From the NCBI RefSeq assembly GCF_029227915.1, contig NC_079880.1, positions 18,618,001 through 18,682,000 on the forward strand: a stretch of DNA of 64,000 nt. Reading direction: 5' to 3'. Shown piece after piece: positions 1 to 9,700 of the stretch. Each line of letters begins with the position of its first letter. Within the stretch, counting starts at the first letter, position 1. This DNA comes from Hydractinia symbiolongicarpus. Its lineage: Eukaryota > Cnidaria > Hydrozoa > Anthoathecata > Hydractiniidae. A model generated the notes under the pieces. It searched no databases. It had not been told where the DNA came from and worked only from the letters and a program-made list of their open reading frames with translations. A program made the translations under genes and the position numbers.

Positions 1-752
1 GTTTTGTCTTTGACTAAGTTTTTTAGGTCAAAAGTATCGCAAAGAGAAGTTATGTAATGATAATTTATTATTTCGTTTTTATTATGAGTATCAATGTTTA
101 TGTCCCCCATCACAATGATGTTATCACAAAATGAGAGTGTTTTGTTTAGAATTTTCTCCAAATCTTCAAAGAAACTTTGAAGATTAGAATGACGTGGTGG
201 ACGATAAAGGGTGATAATAGTCCATTTTTTGTTTCTGACGTTTAGCTCAGAACATATAATTTCATTACTTGTAAGGTTAGCTATGTTTATTTGCTTACAA
301 ACCACTCCCTTTTTTACATACTCAATTAGCCCACCCCCATTTTTATCCCGATCTTTTCTAGATCTTAATTCATAATCATCAATAGTAAATTGACTATTTG
401 GAAAAGTACTATCTAATTTTGTTTCAGATAATACAAAATAATCTGGAGCAAATTTCACAAAGATTTCCCTTAAGTCAATTATTTTTTTCCTTAAACTATT
501 TATATTCAAATATCCTATCAATAGATTGAAAGGATTTTTGATTCTAATATCACAGACATTTTTCAGAGAATTTTGTAAATTATATGTAGAATCATGTGAT
601 TGGTCAGTCTCAAATTGATCATTTAATTCCTTATTGCATTCAGAAGAAGTAACCCCATATGGATGTGTTACACCCTGGGAGCAGGATGCCGTAAGTTCAG
701 TGCTTATCCTATCAGAAATCAGTATACATTCGTTTCTATAAAATCCAGACCT
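1..752 (-). CDS. LINE ORF2, N-terminal part with apurinic-type (EEP) endonuclease; truncated by window edge
   Basis: Reading the minus strand from 752 down to 1 gives about 250 codons without a stop. The domain is an exonuclease-endonuclease-phosphatase fold: near residue 85 a GYLNINSL motif (metal-binding Asn), then LSETKLD (catalytic Glu), a DRDKNGGGL stretch, YRPPR, and IVMGDIN (Asp and Asn of the active site). In retrotransposition this endonuclease nicks target DNA to prime reverse transcription. The frame lies -1 relative to ORF1 and overlaps its last codons. The first ATG in this frame is the Met of IVMGDIN, inside the domain, so ORF2 cannot start at an ordinary AUG without losing catalytic residues. 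Translation by -1 frameshifting from ORF1 is the simplest explanation. The reverse transcriptase is outside the window. Confidence 0.9.
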
Positions 753-2125
753 AAAAAATTATTTATATAAAATAAGAAATTATTAGCTAACAAAACTTTA
801 CCACTTTCCATTAGATGTAATCCATCTTTCCATAAATTAGATTCCATAATATTACTATTGTCGATAAAAATATAGCCATATTTCTTTGCCTCGTTCTCAA
901 GTATATGATTTAACGATTTGATAAACTCAAAATCAATACGAGTACAGATAATAACACTTGAAATAAAAACTTTTTCGACGCCATGATCGATGTATACGCG
1001 TGATAGTTTGATTATTTTTTCTGCAATTTCATTAACTGATGATTTATTTCTCTTTATATCCAGCAAGTCGTTTATTCCAACATGCACAACTACTATTTCT
1101 GGATTCTCATCTACTAAGGTTGGTAGAGAGTAATGACCCAAATTTTTAATATTTGAACCAGGAAAAACTTTAAATCTTGCATCACCGTTTCTCAAATGAT
1201 TATTGAATTCTCGAGTATTTATGCCTTTTGCGATGCTATCACTGATAATTCTAATCTTCTTTTTATTTTTACGGGTTTCAGATGATTTGATGTTATGTTG
1301 TAAAAGATCTCTTTCTGGAGAAAGGTTAATAACGGGATTTGGTCTTCTTATAGATTTATTTGGTTGTGGTGGTGCGTAACTTTGATTATTCGTAAGTGGT
1401 TGTGCGTCATAGTGATTATTGTTGTTTTGTTCGTTCTGAAGTGTACTAAACCGATTTGAAAGACTGAATCTATTATTATATCGTTTCTCTATTTTTCCCG
1501 AGGGACCTTTCTTTACTTCGTTCCAATCATTGGTTTCTGATTTGTTTTTAATTTTTTCATAATTATTTATGTTTATGTCTTGTAACAAAACGTCCCTCAA
1601 CAAACTTTGAGATTCTTTTATCTCGTTTTTTAAAAAATCGTTTTCTTCCTTCAAGTGAACAACCAAATCATTTACCATATTTCTTCTTAATTTACCGACT
1701 TCATACGAGACGTATTCTTTCAGGTCCGATACCATTTTAACTATTTCTTTTAAAACTTCAAAGTTTTTAACCTGTTGTAGTTCCTGAGCGAGAAGATCGA
1801 GGTGGTCTACTTTTTCATCTGGTTCTTGGATATCATCTTCTCCTTCTTCCCTATCAACACTCGTAATTTTGCCAGTAAAAATGTTTTTACTTATCCTATA
1901 GCTAGGTAATCCTCGTCTGTTTATGAGAAAAAGTTTATCAGTATCGCAAAGTCGTTGAACAGTATATTTTACCTTTTCTGGACTGAATTCTTTCGACTCA
2001 ACAATAATACTGTCCATATCTGCACGTTTCTTTCTTCCATGAATATTTTTAATAGATTGCAAAACGCTTTCTTCTAATGTTTCCATATCCTCGGTGTAAT
2101 TTACTAAGATATCTTTAGCCGCCAT
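719..2125 (-). CDS. LINE ORF1 protein with SGNH/GDSL hydrolase domain (468 aa)
   Basis: An intact 468-residue ORF. Residues about 1-90 resemble a small winged-helix-like segment, residues 105-180 are a likely coiled coil (heptad-rich, charged), and 190-290 is a low-complexity Asn/Gln-rich linker. Residues about 290-455 are an SGNH hydrolase domain: block I IISDSIAK with nucleophile Ser297, the GxND block GIND (Asn352), and DGLH with Asp434 and His437. The catalytic triad is therefore complete. In CR1 and L2 LINEs such ORF1 esterases assist retrotransposition, perhaps through lipid or membrane interactions, and the coiled coil would allow multimerisation. The start Met is followed by AAKDIL; no upstream in-frame start is needed. 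The last 11 codons overlap the ORF2 frame, with a T TTT TTA heptamer at codons 457-458. Confidence 0.9.
   Translation of the reverse strand: MAAKDILVNYTEDMETLEESVLQSIKNIHGRKKRADMDSIIVESKEFSPEKVKYTVQRLCDTDKLFLINRRGLPSYRISKNIFTGKITSVDREEGEDDIQEPDEKVDHLDLLAQELQQVKNFEVLKEIVKMVSDLKEYVSYEVGKLRRNMVNDLVVHLKEENDFLKNEIKESQSLLRDVLLQDININNYEKIKNKSETNDWNEVKKGPSGKIEKRYNNRFSLSNRFSTLQNEQNNNNHYDAQPLTNNQSYAPPQPNKSIRRPNPVINLSPERDLLQHNIKSSETRKNKKKIRIISDSIAKGINTREFNNHLRNGDARFKVFPGSNIKNLGHYSLPTLVDENPEIVVVHVGINDLLDIKRNKSSVNEIAEKIIKLSRVYIDHGVEKVFISSVIICTRIDFEFIKSLNHILENEAKKYGYIFIDNSNIMESNLWKDGLHLMESGKVLLANNFLFYINNFLGLDFIETNVY
752..758 (-). promoter_or_regulatory. Candidate -1 ribosomal frameshift heptamer T TTT TTA
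   Basis: In the ORF1 frame the codons read AAT TTT TTA, so the heptamer is in the exact X XXY YYZ phase needed for -1 slippage. After a slip the next codon is AGG and the ORF2 frame stays open to the window edge. A TAA in the ORF2 frame lies immediately 5' of the heptamer, so the overlap begins right at the slip site. I see no strong downstream stem or pseudoknot by eye, only weak complementary pairs (AGAAA with TTTCT, AGGAT with ATCCT). Confidence 0.6.
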
Positions 2126-2189
2126 CTTTCAACCTCAACTTAATCCTTTCGCGGGAGGGTATAATCCACGAAATAACGGGTACCGACTT

Positions 2190-2549
2190 TCATACAACGC
2201 AGTTTGGGAACCAACCACCAACCAATAGAGTTGTCGGTATGATTAGACAACAATAGGATATCACAAACAGTATTTCCAGTTGCCAAACAGTAACGAGAAA
2301 TATGTATGATGGTAAAGCAGATATACCAACTAACAAATCAGCGCTACTTAATAGTAGAAATAACTTCTGAGGTTTTGTTTTTGTCTGATGTGTTACTTGT
2401 AGACAGGATAAAAACAATAAATTGACTGTTAGAATCGACAAAGATAAAAAGGTTGATGTTGCTGCCCATGGAATCAAAGCAGAATCTGTTGGTCGTCCTC
2501 GAGATGATAAAACGAAACTGTTGTATCTCATAATAGTCATGTTTTCCAT
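2190..2549 (-). pseudogene. Rhodopsin-family GPCR, N-terminal fragment (TM1 to start of TM3), cut by a LINE
   Basis: A 119-codon ORF with a short Ser-rich N terminus, a hydrophobic segment at about residues 28-52 (TM1), a basic loop (THQTKTKPQK), and a second segment reading LFLLLSSADLLVG, which matches the (N/S)LAxxDLLVG signature of class A TM2 with its conserved Asp. A third hydrophobic run starts near residue 85 and ends abruptly after VGGWF, where the ORF meets the 5' end of the LINE on the same strand. No TM4-TM7 are visible in the window; they could lie beyond the LINE to the left. The receptor class is inferred from TM1-TM2 only, and no ligand can be suggested. If the LINE is absent from other alleles the gene may be functional there. 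Confidence 0.6.
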
Positions 2550-4924
2550 AATTATATCTTTAAGACGTTGAAAATTTAAATCGTATAGAAAGATGAATTA
2601 TCTTCTGTACCGTGGATCATAGTTTGCGAACGAGCATTTACGTCTGTTTCCAAAAGCATGTCTATTCTCGACTAACTTAAAAGTGTATTACAATGAGTTT
2701 ATATACTGTTTTTGTTCACTTAATTGTCTGCCTCGTCTTTCATTTTATTTCTGGAATCTTCGTTATTTATATTATAATAAATTTAATTATATTGTTTTTT
2801 ATATGCCACTATGAACGGAATATTACTAAAAAAACTGATCAATAAAACTTTCTAAGCGTTATGTTTTATTTCTATAGTTATTAAAATAACTAATTTTTAA
2901 TAAAAAATAAAAAATTATAAAGAACAAAATAAAACAGTAACAAGTCAATTAGCAGTATAATGATTTGTTAAAAAAATGAAATGATATTTTTTTAACCGTG
3001 CAATATCATGCGATGAATACCAAAGCAAAACGAAATAAAGTAACGCAAACCAAAGTCATGAGAAGAAAAACAAATCAAAGTCAAGAAAAGCAATGCGAAT
3101 CGAATAGTTGTTTCTAGACTTGATATCACTTATAAATCGAACTTTGAAGAAAAAGGTATTTCCTGAAACATTGTTGGCTGATAAACCCTATCGTTTGGTC
3201 AATGTGAAAGTCGAAATCGTTTCAACCACTCGCATTGTTTACTGACACGTCCATTGAAATATATTAGCTAAAAATTTCTACCATCAGCAATCAGCATTAG
3301 CAAGTGCGTTGTTGTTAGCGTTTCATGTTTCCACAATGGATGTTCCCGCTTTTTATACGAAATAAGCAGCGCAAATCTTAAATAAAGAAACAACAAGATG
3401 TAGATTCGCCAATTTGAATTTTTTGTTTATTTCGTTTTACTTTTACTAATATATTATATTTAATGTCTATAGGTCGATTTGGACGGGATTACATCATTTC
3501 TGGATGTTTTAGTGTCACACTGAACACTTTCGTTCGTTATTTCTTTCCCATATTCCCACCCAGTGCACGTAACTGTCGTTAAATCTCTGCAAGAGGTATA
3601 AAACATTTGTGTTACGTGCACGTAGCAACAAAATATTTGAATGCAATAATTCATAAAGTTAAGAAGTTTTATCAGTTAACATAAAATTTTCATGCTGGCA
3701 ATAGACATTCACCAAAGAGTTTGTTTGGTCTACCACAGCTTTGTCTTATTTGAAATCCTCACTTACAATTCTGACATATTTAAAATCATACCTTAAATAA
3801 ATAACATTCTACGTGTTTGTTCAGTTTTAGCAATTACTTCGAAGAAAATAGGATATGTTTTCACCCCGATTTTATTGGACTAAGATTTTCCTTCGGACAC
3901 TTATTCAAACGTGACCTATCATTTAGGAGGGGCGTTTAATTGCTTATTCACGGAATTCCGTGAAGTAAGGAATGAAATCTCATTCTAATTTTTCACTATT
4001 AAAAGAATTATGTTCTTCTATTGTTTGTTATAACACAAAGTTCGTCTCAAATCGCAAGTACAGATGTGACTGAAAATATATAATCCTTTTTATTTGTATT
4101 GTTAAAAGTCTAATAAAAAGAAAAGAAATATAAAATTTACAACTTAGCCAAAAAAAAAATTGTGATAAGAAAAATAATTGTAAAAAACGGAGAACAATAG
4201 TTTTATAGAATATTTGTAAATCAACAATTACAGATGGTCGTGGCAGATTGCAAATGTCAAATAATATCCAGAACAACATTGTTGCAGATATATATTACCA
4301 ATAATAATATTTGTGTATACGTATCCACAAAAATTATAAAAATAATTATGAAAAGAAGTAACGCCAATGGAATTGAAAGTTATATTGGGAAAAGTTTTTA
4401 TTATGTTGTTGTTTTGTTGTTCTTGTATTTTAACTTTCGTTTCCTTCGATGCTAGACTAGTGCCATGGTCTGCATCACCAAAACTACCGCTCAAAATTAG
4501 CTCGTAGTATTTTTCTGCTTGTTTTTGGGTTAACGCTCTAATTACGTTAGTTCATTGATACGAAACCAGAAAATTTCTGTTGTGGCTATCGATCGGGACA
4601 CTATATTTATCAAGAAACGCTTGCGTTAATGTGTGAACCACATAAAGAATCGCTTTGTAGATTTGTAACAGCGGGGGCCGTTCCTTGTATTGTGTAATTT
4701 CCTCCTTATCTGCATTTTATAGTATAACGCATGTATGGGTTAATTTATCAGAAATGATTTTAAGTTGGAGTTTTTGAAGGCTTATTAGAAAGGCTTCAAT
4801 CAATTGGCAACCTTACCAATTAAAAATATCTTTAATAAAACAAAACAAAACCGGAGTGATCTTCTTTAATATAAAAGAATTTAATACAAAATTCTTCAAA
4901 CATGAAATCTTTGTATCATTAAAA
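2550..4924. other. AT-rich stretch with no recognised gene
   Basis: Only short chance ORFs occur. A purine-rich run near 3000-3110 repeats AAAGC/AAATC-like words. A 64-codon minus ORF at 3460-3654 has five Cys but no recognisable domain and no clear splice context. Confidence 0.5.
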
Positions 4925-5080
4925 CCCGTATTTATGCGATACATTTTATCGACTAGTATCTCTGTAACAATACCTGTATTTATGCGATACATTTTATCGA
5001 CTAGTATCTCTGTAACAATACCCGTATTTATGCGATACATATTATCGACTAGCTTCTCTGTAACAATACCCGTATTTCTG
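4925..5080. repeat. 48-bp minisatellite, about 3.2 copies
   Basis: Units begin at 4925, 4973, 5021 and 5069 (the last partial), each starting CC(C/T)GTATTTATGCGATACA. The period is a multiple of three, so both strands stay open across it; on the minus strand it encodes a repeated NTGIVTEILVDKMYRI-type 16-mer. No other sign of coding is seen in the surrounding 142-codon minus ORF. Confidence 0.9.
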
Positions 5081-6198
5081 TTTGTTAAAAGTGGTTGCGT
5101 CACAGCTTTTTTTAATTCCCACGTAAAAATTTTATAACTTTGTGTTAACAGGTGAACAAGGGTATACTTACTGCAGCTGCAGGAAATATTTGTACGATTC
5201 GAACGAACTCTCATAGCTTTTTCCCCAGCGTCAAAGGCCATTCTATATTCTAATTCTTGTGGTTTGTCTTTGCTTTGAGATCAAGATGGTAGCTTCAAGT
5301 AGCGACGGGAGAATTCTCGTGGATTCTTCGACGTGTTTACAACTAGTTTAATATATTGCTGCTCGAAATGAGTTGAATGGTTGTCAGTCAGTAGCTGGAT
5401 CAGTTACTAGCGTCAAAAATATACCCACGTTATAATAGAGGGGTGGAGGGGGTATAGGGGGTTTATTAAGAAAGGAGGCTTGATGGAGTAGCGCCTTTTT
5501 CACTTCTTTTCTGGAAGTGATCGTGTTGCAGGGAATTTTTTTCTTTACTTTTTTTAGTCTACCTTTTTAACTGTGAAAATTATTTGACGTTGTTTGTGTT
5601 TCAACATCGAACAAACATTAACAACAATAATTTTCCTTGTGTTATTTATAAAATGAACAAGAACACTCAACAAGAAGAATTGCCAACTGCAATTTCTTTT
5701 TCAAAAAATTACATCTGAATAATTTAACATTGCAGTCACACCAAACTTGATTTCAGTCCAACATGAATTATGCATATGTGTTCTAGCAATCTCACGTCTC
5801 TGTTTTGTAGCTTTTTTCACGTCTTCTCTTCTGAAAATGAAATATCCTGCTTACTCTGTTTTTCAACGCGTTAGCATTGCATTGTTGTAGGTAATGTTTT
5901 CATAATTTCTTGTTGTGATGGTGTAAGTATATTTTAAGGGAATGTTGTAAAATTATGACAGTGTCTGGGAGCTGACTTTTATTTTTTTACTGGTCTTTTA
6001 GCAGACAAAAACACAAAATAAGTAGCACTCTTCTAGTAGTGTGTCTATATAGTGGCAGATCGACAGAATTTAGGCAAAATTTTAAGATCTTTATCGAATA
6101 GAGTGTCTAAAATGTCTTCAATCAGAGAGCACGCGTTAAATAACACATCATTACTTCGCGGTTTCGCCAGTGAGCATATGTGAAAGAAGCTTTGAATA
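5081..6198. other. No recognised gene
   Basis: AT-rich DNA with scattered chance ORFs. A G-rich run lies near 5440-5462. Nothing else is recognised. Confidence 0.5.
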
Positions 6199-6238
6199 CA
6201 AGACACTAAAAGTTAGCAGGCTAACTTTTAGTGTCTTG
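6199..6238. repeat. Perfect 19-bp inverted repeat with 2-nt spacer
   Basis: The left arm (6199-6217) begins CAAGACACTAAAAG and the right arm (6220-6238) is its exact reverse complement, separated by AG. A third, partial copy of the right arm (CAGGCTAACTTT) follows directly at 6239. It would extrude as a near-loopless hairpin. It sits about 530 bp upstream of globin A exon 1. Confidence 0.95.
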
Positions 6239-6764
6239 CAGGCTAACTTTAGGTAAACTAGTAGGGTTTGTTGGAAACCAAATTTATATTTTAGCCAAGA
6301 GACAACCACTTTTTGAGTTGGAAAACATGAAATATTGTTTTATGCGTCACATGTACATAACGATATTTAGTTGAACTATATTTGGCAGCAAGTAATATCG
6401 ATCACCATTATGTTTGATGTTTTGGAGGAAAAATACAAAGTTTTAATGCAAAACCTTTCTTTATCAAAAAATCAAAATCAATCAAAAACCGTCAATTTAG
6501 AACAAAATAGAACACGAGGAGTTAATTTCACGAACACCAGTCTGCTCAACTTTTACGTAAAATTGTACTACATCCTAATCTGGAAAACAGATTTCTCTAC
6601 GTAAACCCTGTTTGTGAATGTTAAGCATCAATATTAAAAGTGTGAAAACAGATGGAGAATTTCTTTTGTTTTGCGTTTGTTCTTCTTATAAACAAAATTC
6701 CAAATTTTTTGTTGCATATATATTTCAGTGAACATGAAATCATAGTATTCATACGTTGTTTGTG

Positions 6765-9700
6765 ATGGGTAACGGTTGTGTTCACAGTGTGGAGACGAAG
6801 AAAATCGAAATTGAGATCCCATTAAAAGCAACTGATATTATCCATTTGAAACTATCGTGGGGCAAAATCAAGCCGAAATGGAACGAAATAAGTAAAATTG
6901 CTTTTAAAAGGTAGTGAGAGATACTTTTGCATTTTTTTTGTTTACTCTGTATATATACTATTATTTTCACCTACAGGAAATTTTTCGCCCAACATGTCCT
7001 ATCCAGTATTAAACAAGTTCGGTCTTTTGTTACTTGTAACAAGAAGCCCTGCGGCTTTAAGATTTCTGTCATTAGCCCAAAGGGTTTTGAAATTTAAGGT
7101 AGACCTTGAAAACGGAGAATTATGGGGTAAACAAATTACGAGTGTCACAATTCTCAACTATTTTTGCAACTAACCTTCAATGTTAAAATACAACTCAATA
7201 AATAAAAAATAAAAATTTTACATAGCTGCACAAAGTATTCTAAAATAACAGTTAAAACTTTAATTGCTATTTGACGATTCGAATATAATAACTTCTAAAC
7301 GAGCTCAATTTGAATGATGAAGTAGTTCATTGTTTATTAATTCAGTAATAAATACATATTAGCATTTGAATATTTCAGTATTTAGGCCTTCAAAATTTAC
7401 TCTCGTGTTGAAAATTTTTTGAAAAAGCTGATTGTACATGGTCTAAAAAAAATACGTTTAAAATAAGAAACAAGAATACAATTCTACCATTAACTGCATT
7501 AAAACCAGGTTGTTTAATTATTGTCTCTGTAACCTCTCTTTGCCTCTTTGATTTAAAAAGGGAATTTAATACAAAGATACAAATCCATCCGACGTGATGC
7601 ACAGGTATATTATATATATAAATATGTATATAAATTTAATCAAGCCTTTTCATATCTTTGTTAAACAAGTAACATATTAAGCAGGCGATGCATGATTTTG
7701 AAACCTGTGGACAATACAGGATTTATTTTGTTGAAATCAATTTGTTGAATTCAACTGATTGTTTATTATTCTTTTTTGATTCAAATTCTCTAATTTGAAT
7801 TTCTTTCGGGGAGTTGGATTAGTTGCAAGTTTTCATTTTGAGGAAACTGATTGGTCATTGTTTTGTTTGACAAATTGAATGCTACAAGTTGAAACATAAA
7901 AGGGTACACACACAATAATTTTTTGCGTATTGGAAAAATCGAGGGTCCTTTTCGTGAGATTTTTAAAAATCAAGTCATTTCTAAGAAATCTTAGAAAAAT
8001 ATTTCTGTGATAATTTGGGTGAGTTAAAGAAAGATTTTCCAGCACATTAGGCCCAAGGAGAACTAAGAATTAGCCAGTAACAGAATAGTTAGCCGTTTTC
8101 GATGGCGCCATAGCTTGGTGGTTTTTAACTCTGACACTTTGTGCGGGAGAACGGGGTTCGATTTTCCTTGGCGGCAATTCAATTGGTGAGTGCTACCATA
8201 GCTCCGGGTTAACCGAAGCCATGTGAGAGAAATTGGGAAGATGACACAATGAGTTGGCTGTTGGATGCAACAGGGAGTTGTCTGGTGGAGCGGGGATCCT
8301 AATTGGGTCTGCATAGCTCAAAATGAGCATTAAGTACTCTAGGACTCCCTATCTAAGCTATGGCCTTTCCTGGAATTAATAGACAAGATTTGTAAGGCTA
8401 GCCATATAAAATATACAGACATTCTATTTATCTATGCAGAATAATTATATATACGGTACGTACAGTATAATTAGCCGCTTATACGGCTACTTATACGATA
8501 TATATCTTTTTACTTACATTTTCACTTTTCTTCGTTACCGGTCTCCCCATAACCATCTATAATTTTATAGATCAACATAAAGCTGTGCTTCAATTAAAAT
8601 CAAGGAAAAGAACAAGAAACGATTTCGCAAAAAAAAAATATAATTTTACTGTAGCTACTGTAGCTAACATATATATGTCGTCTATATTATTATCAACAAA
8701 ACTATTCTGATTTCAAGAAAAAACATGGAAAAGACGCAGTTAGCTGTAAAGAACACAAAGAAGCTTTTAACGGCTCATTATACTAGGCGTAGCATCTAAT
8801 TATCCTGCATCGGCTAACTATATATTGTTACATGTTAATTATCAGTTCACCTGCTGCTCAGTGCAAGCAACAATAAACTTTTGTCACGTTTCGACAACAT
8901 TTTGCAAAAAATATAAAAAAATCCTGTGCTAATATGTATATCTTTTTATCTGATAGAAGTAGTAAGTATCTATCTATCTGTCTAAATTTCAAATTGACCT
9001 CAAGGACTGTCAAAAAGATCATTCTCTTTGATGTAAGAAATGAAAATAATTAACTTTATCACAGATAGAATAATAAGCTGAAATAGAAACAACTTTAAAC
9101 CCACCTTCCACTCCTATATAAGTTAATCATCAAATTTTTATAAAATATTAGTTTTGGACAAAAAAGTATTCGTAATTACGTACTGTCAAAACCTAAAATT
9201 CAGTTGTTTTCCTTTAAACTTATTTCGGATTTAATCCGATTTTAACGTCATTACATTGCTCAGGAATACAATAGTTAGATAAGATGGCTTCAAAAGATGG
9301 CGGACGTCTAACCGACGTCTAATGTTAAAAAAGCCAACAAAAACGTCAAGGATTTAACTGTCAAGGATTACTGAATCCAGTAAAAAAGATAAATATCGCC
9401 GATGATTTCATCCATTTTAACTTAACCGCAATGATGCTTAAAGAAACGCACATAAAGACAACCAGTATGTTCGAACAAAAATCTTCTACTGGCGAAACTC
9501 TACACCTCTATAACTCGGGGAACGAAAAGAAATCTTCTGCCGGCGTTGGAATTTTAGTGAGACCAAATAACAACAAAATTACCTTTGAACCGATCTCCGA
9601 CAGGATATGCGTCATACGCACATAAATAATAACACCATCAGTGTATATGCCCAAACAACTAAAATAACTAGAAAAAAAACCCCGATGAAACGCAGAGATT

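Larger units (their letters stand above)
1..2189 (-). mobile_element. Non-LTR retrotransposon (LINE), 5' part, running off the left edge
   Basis: A minus-strand LINE with ORF1 (719-2125) followed by an endonuclease ORF2 (752 down to the window edge). Both frames are free of stops, so the copy looks young. Only about 65 bases separate the ORF1 start from a GPCR-like coding fragment on the same strand, so the element 5' end lies between about 2126 and 2230 and the untranslated leader is short. An ORF1 with an SGNH/GDSL esterase domain is known from CR1 and L2 type LINEs, so that clade is the likely home. The reverse transcriptase should lie beyond position 1. Confidence 0.9.

Noticed and set aside
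3460-3654. 64-codon minus ORF with several Cys
   Set aside because: No domain, no convincing splice sites and no neighbours that suggest an exon; consistent with chance.
4813-5241. 142-codon minus ORF
   Set aside because: Its length is produced by the 48-bp minisatellite, whose period is a multiple of three.
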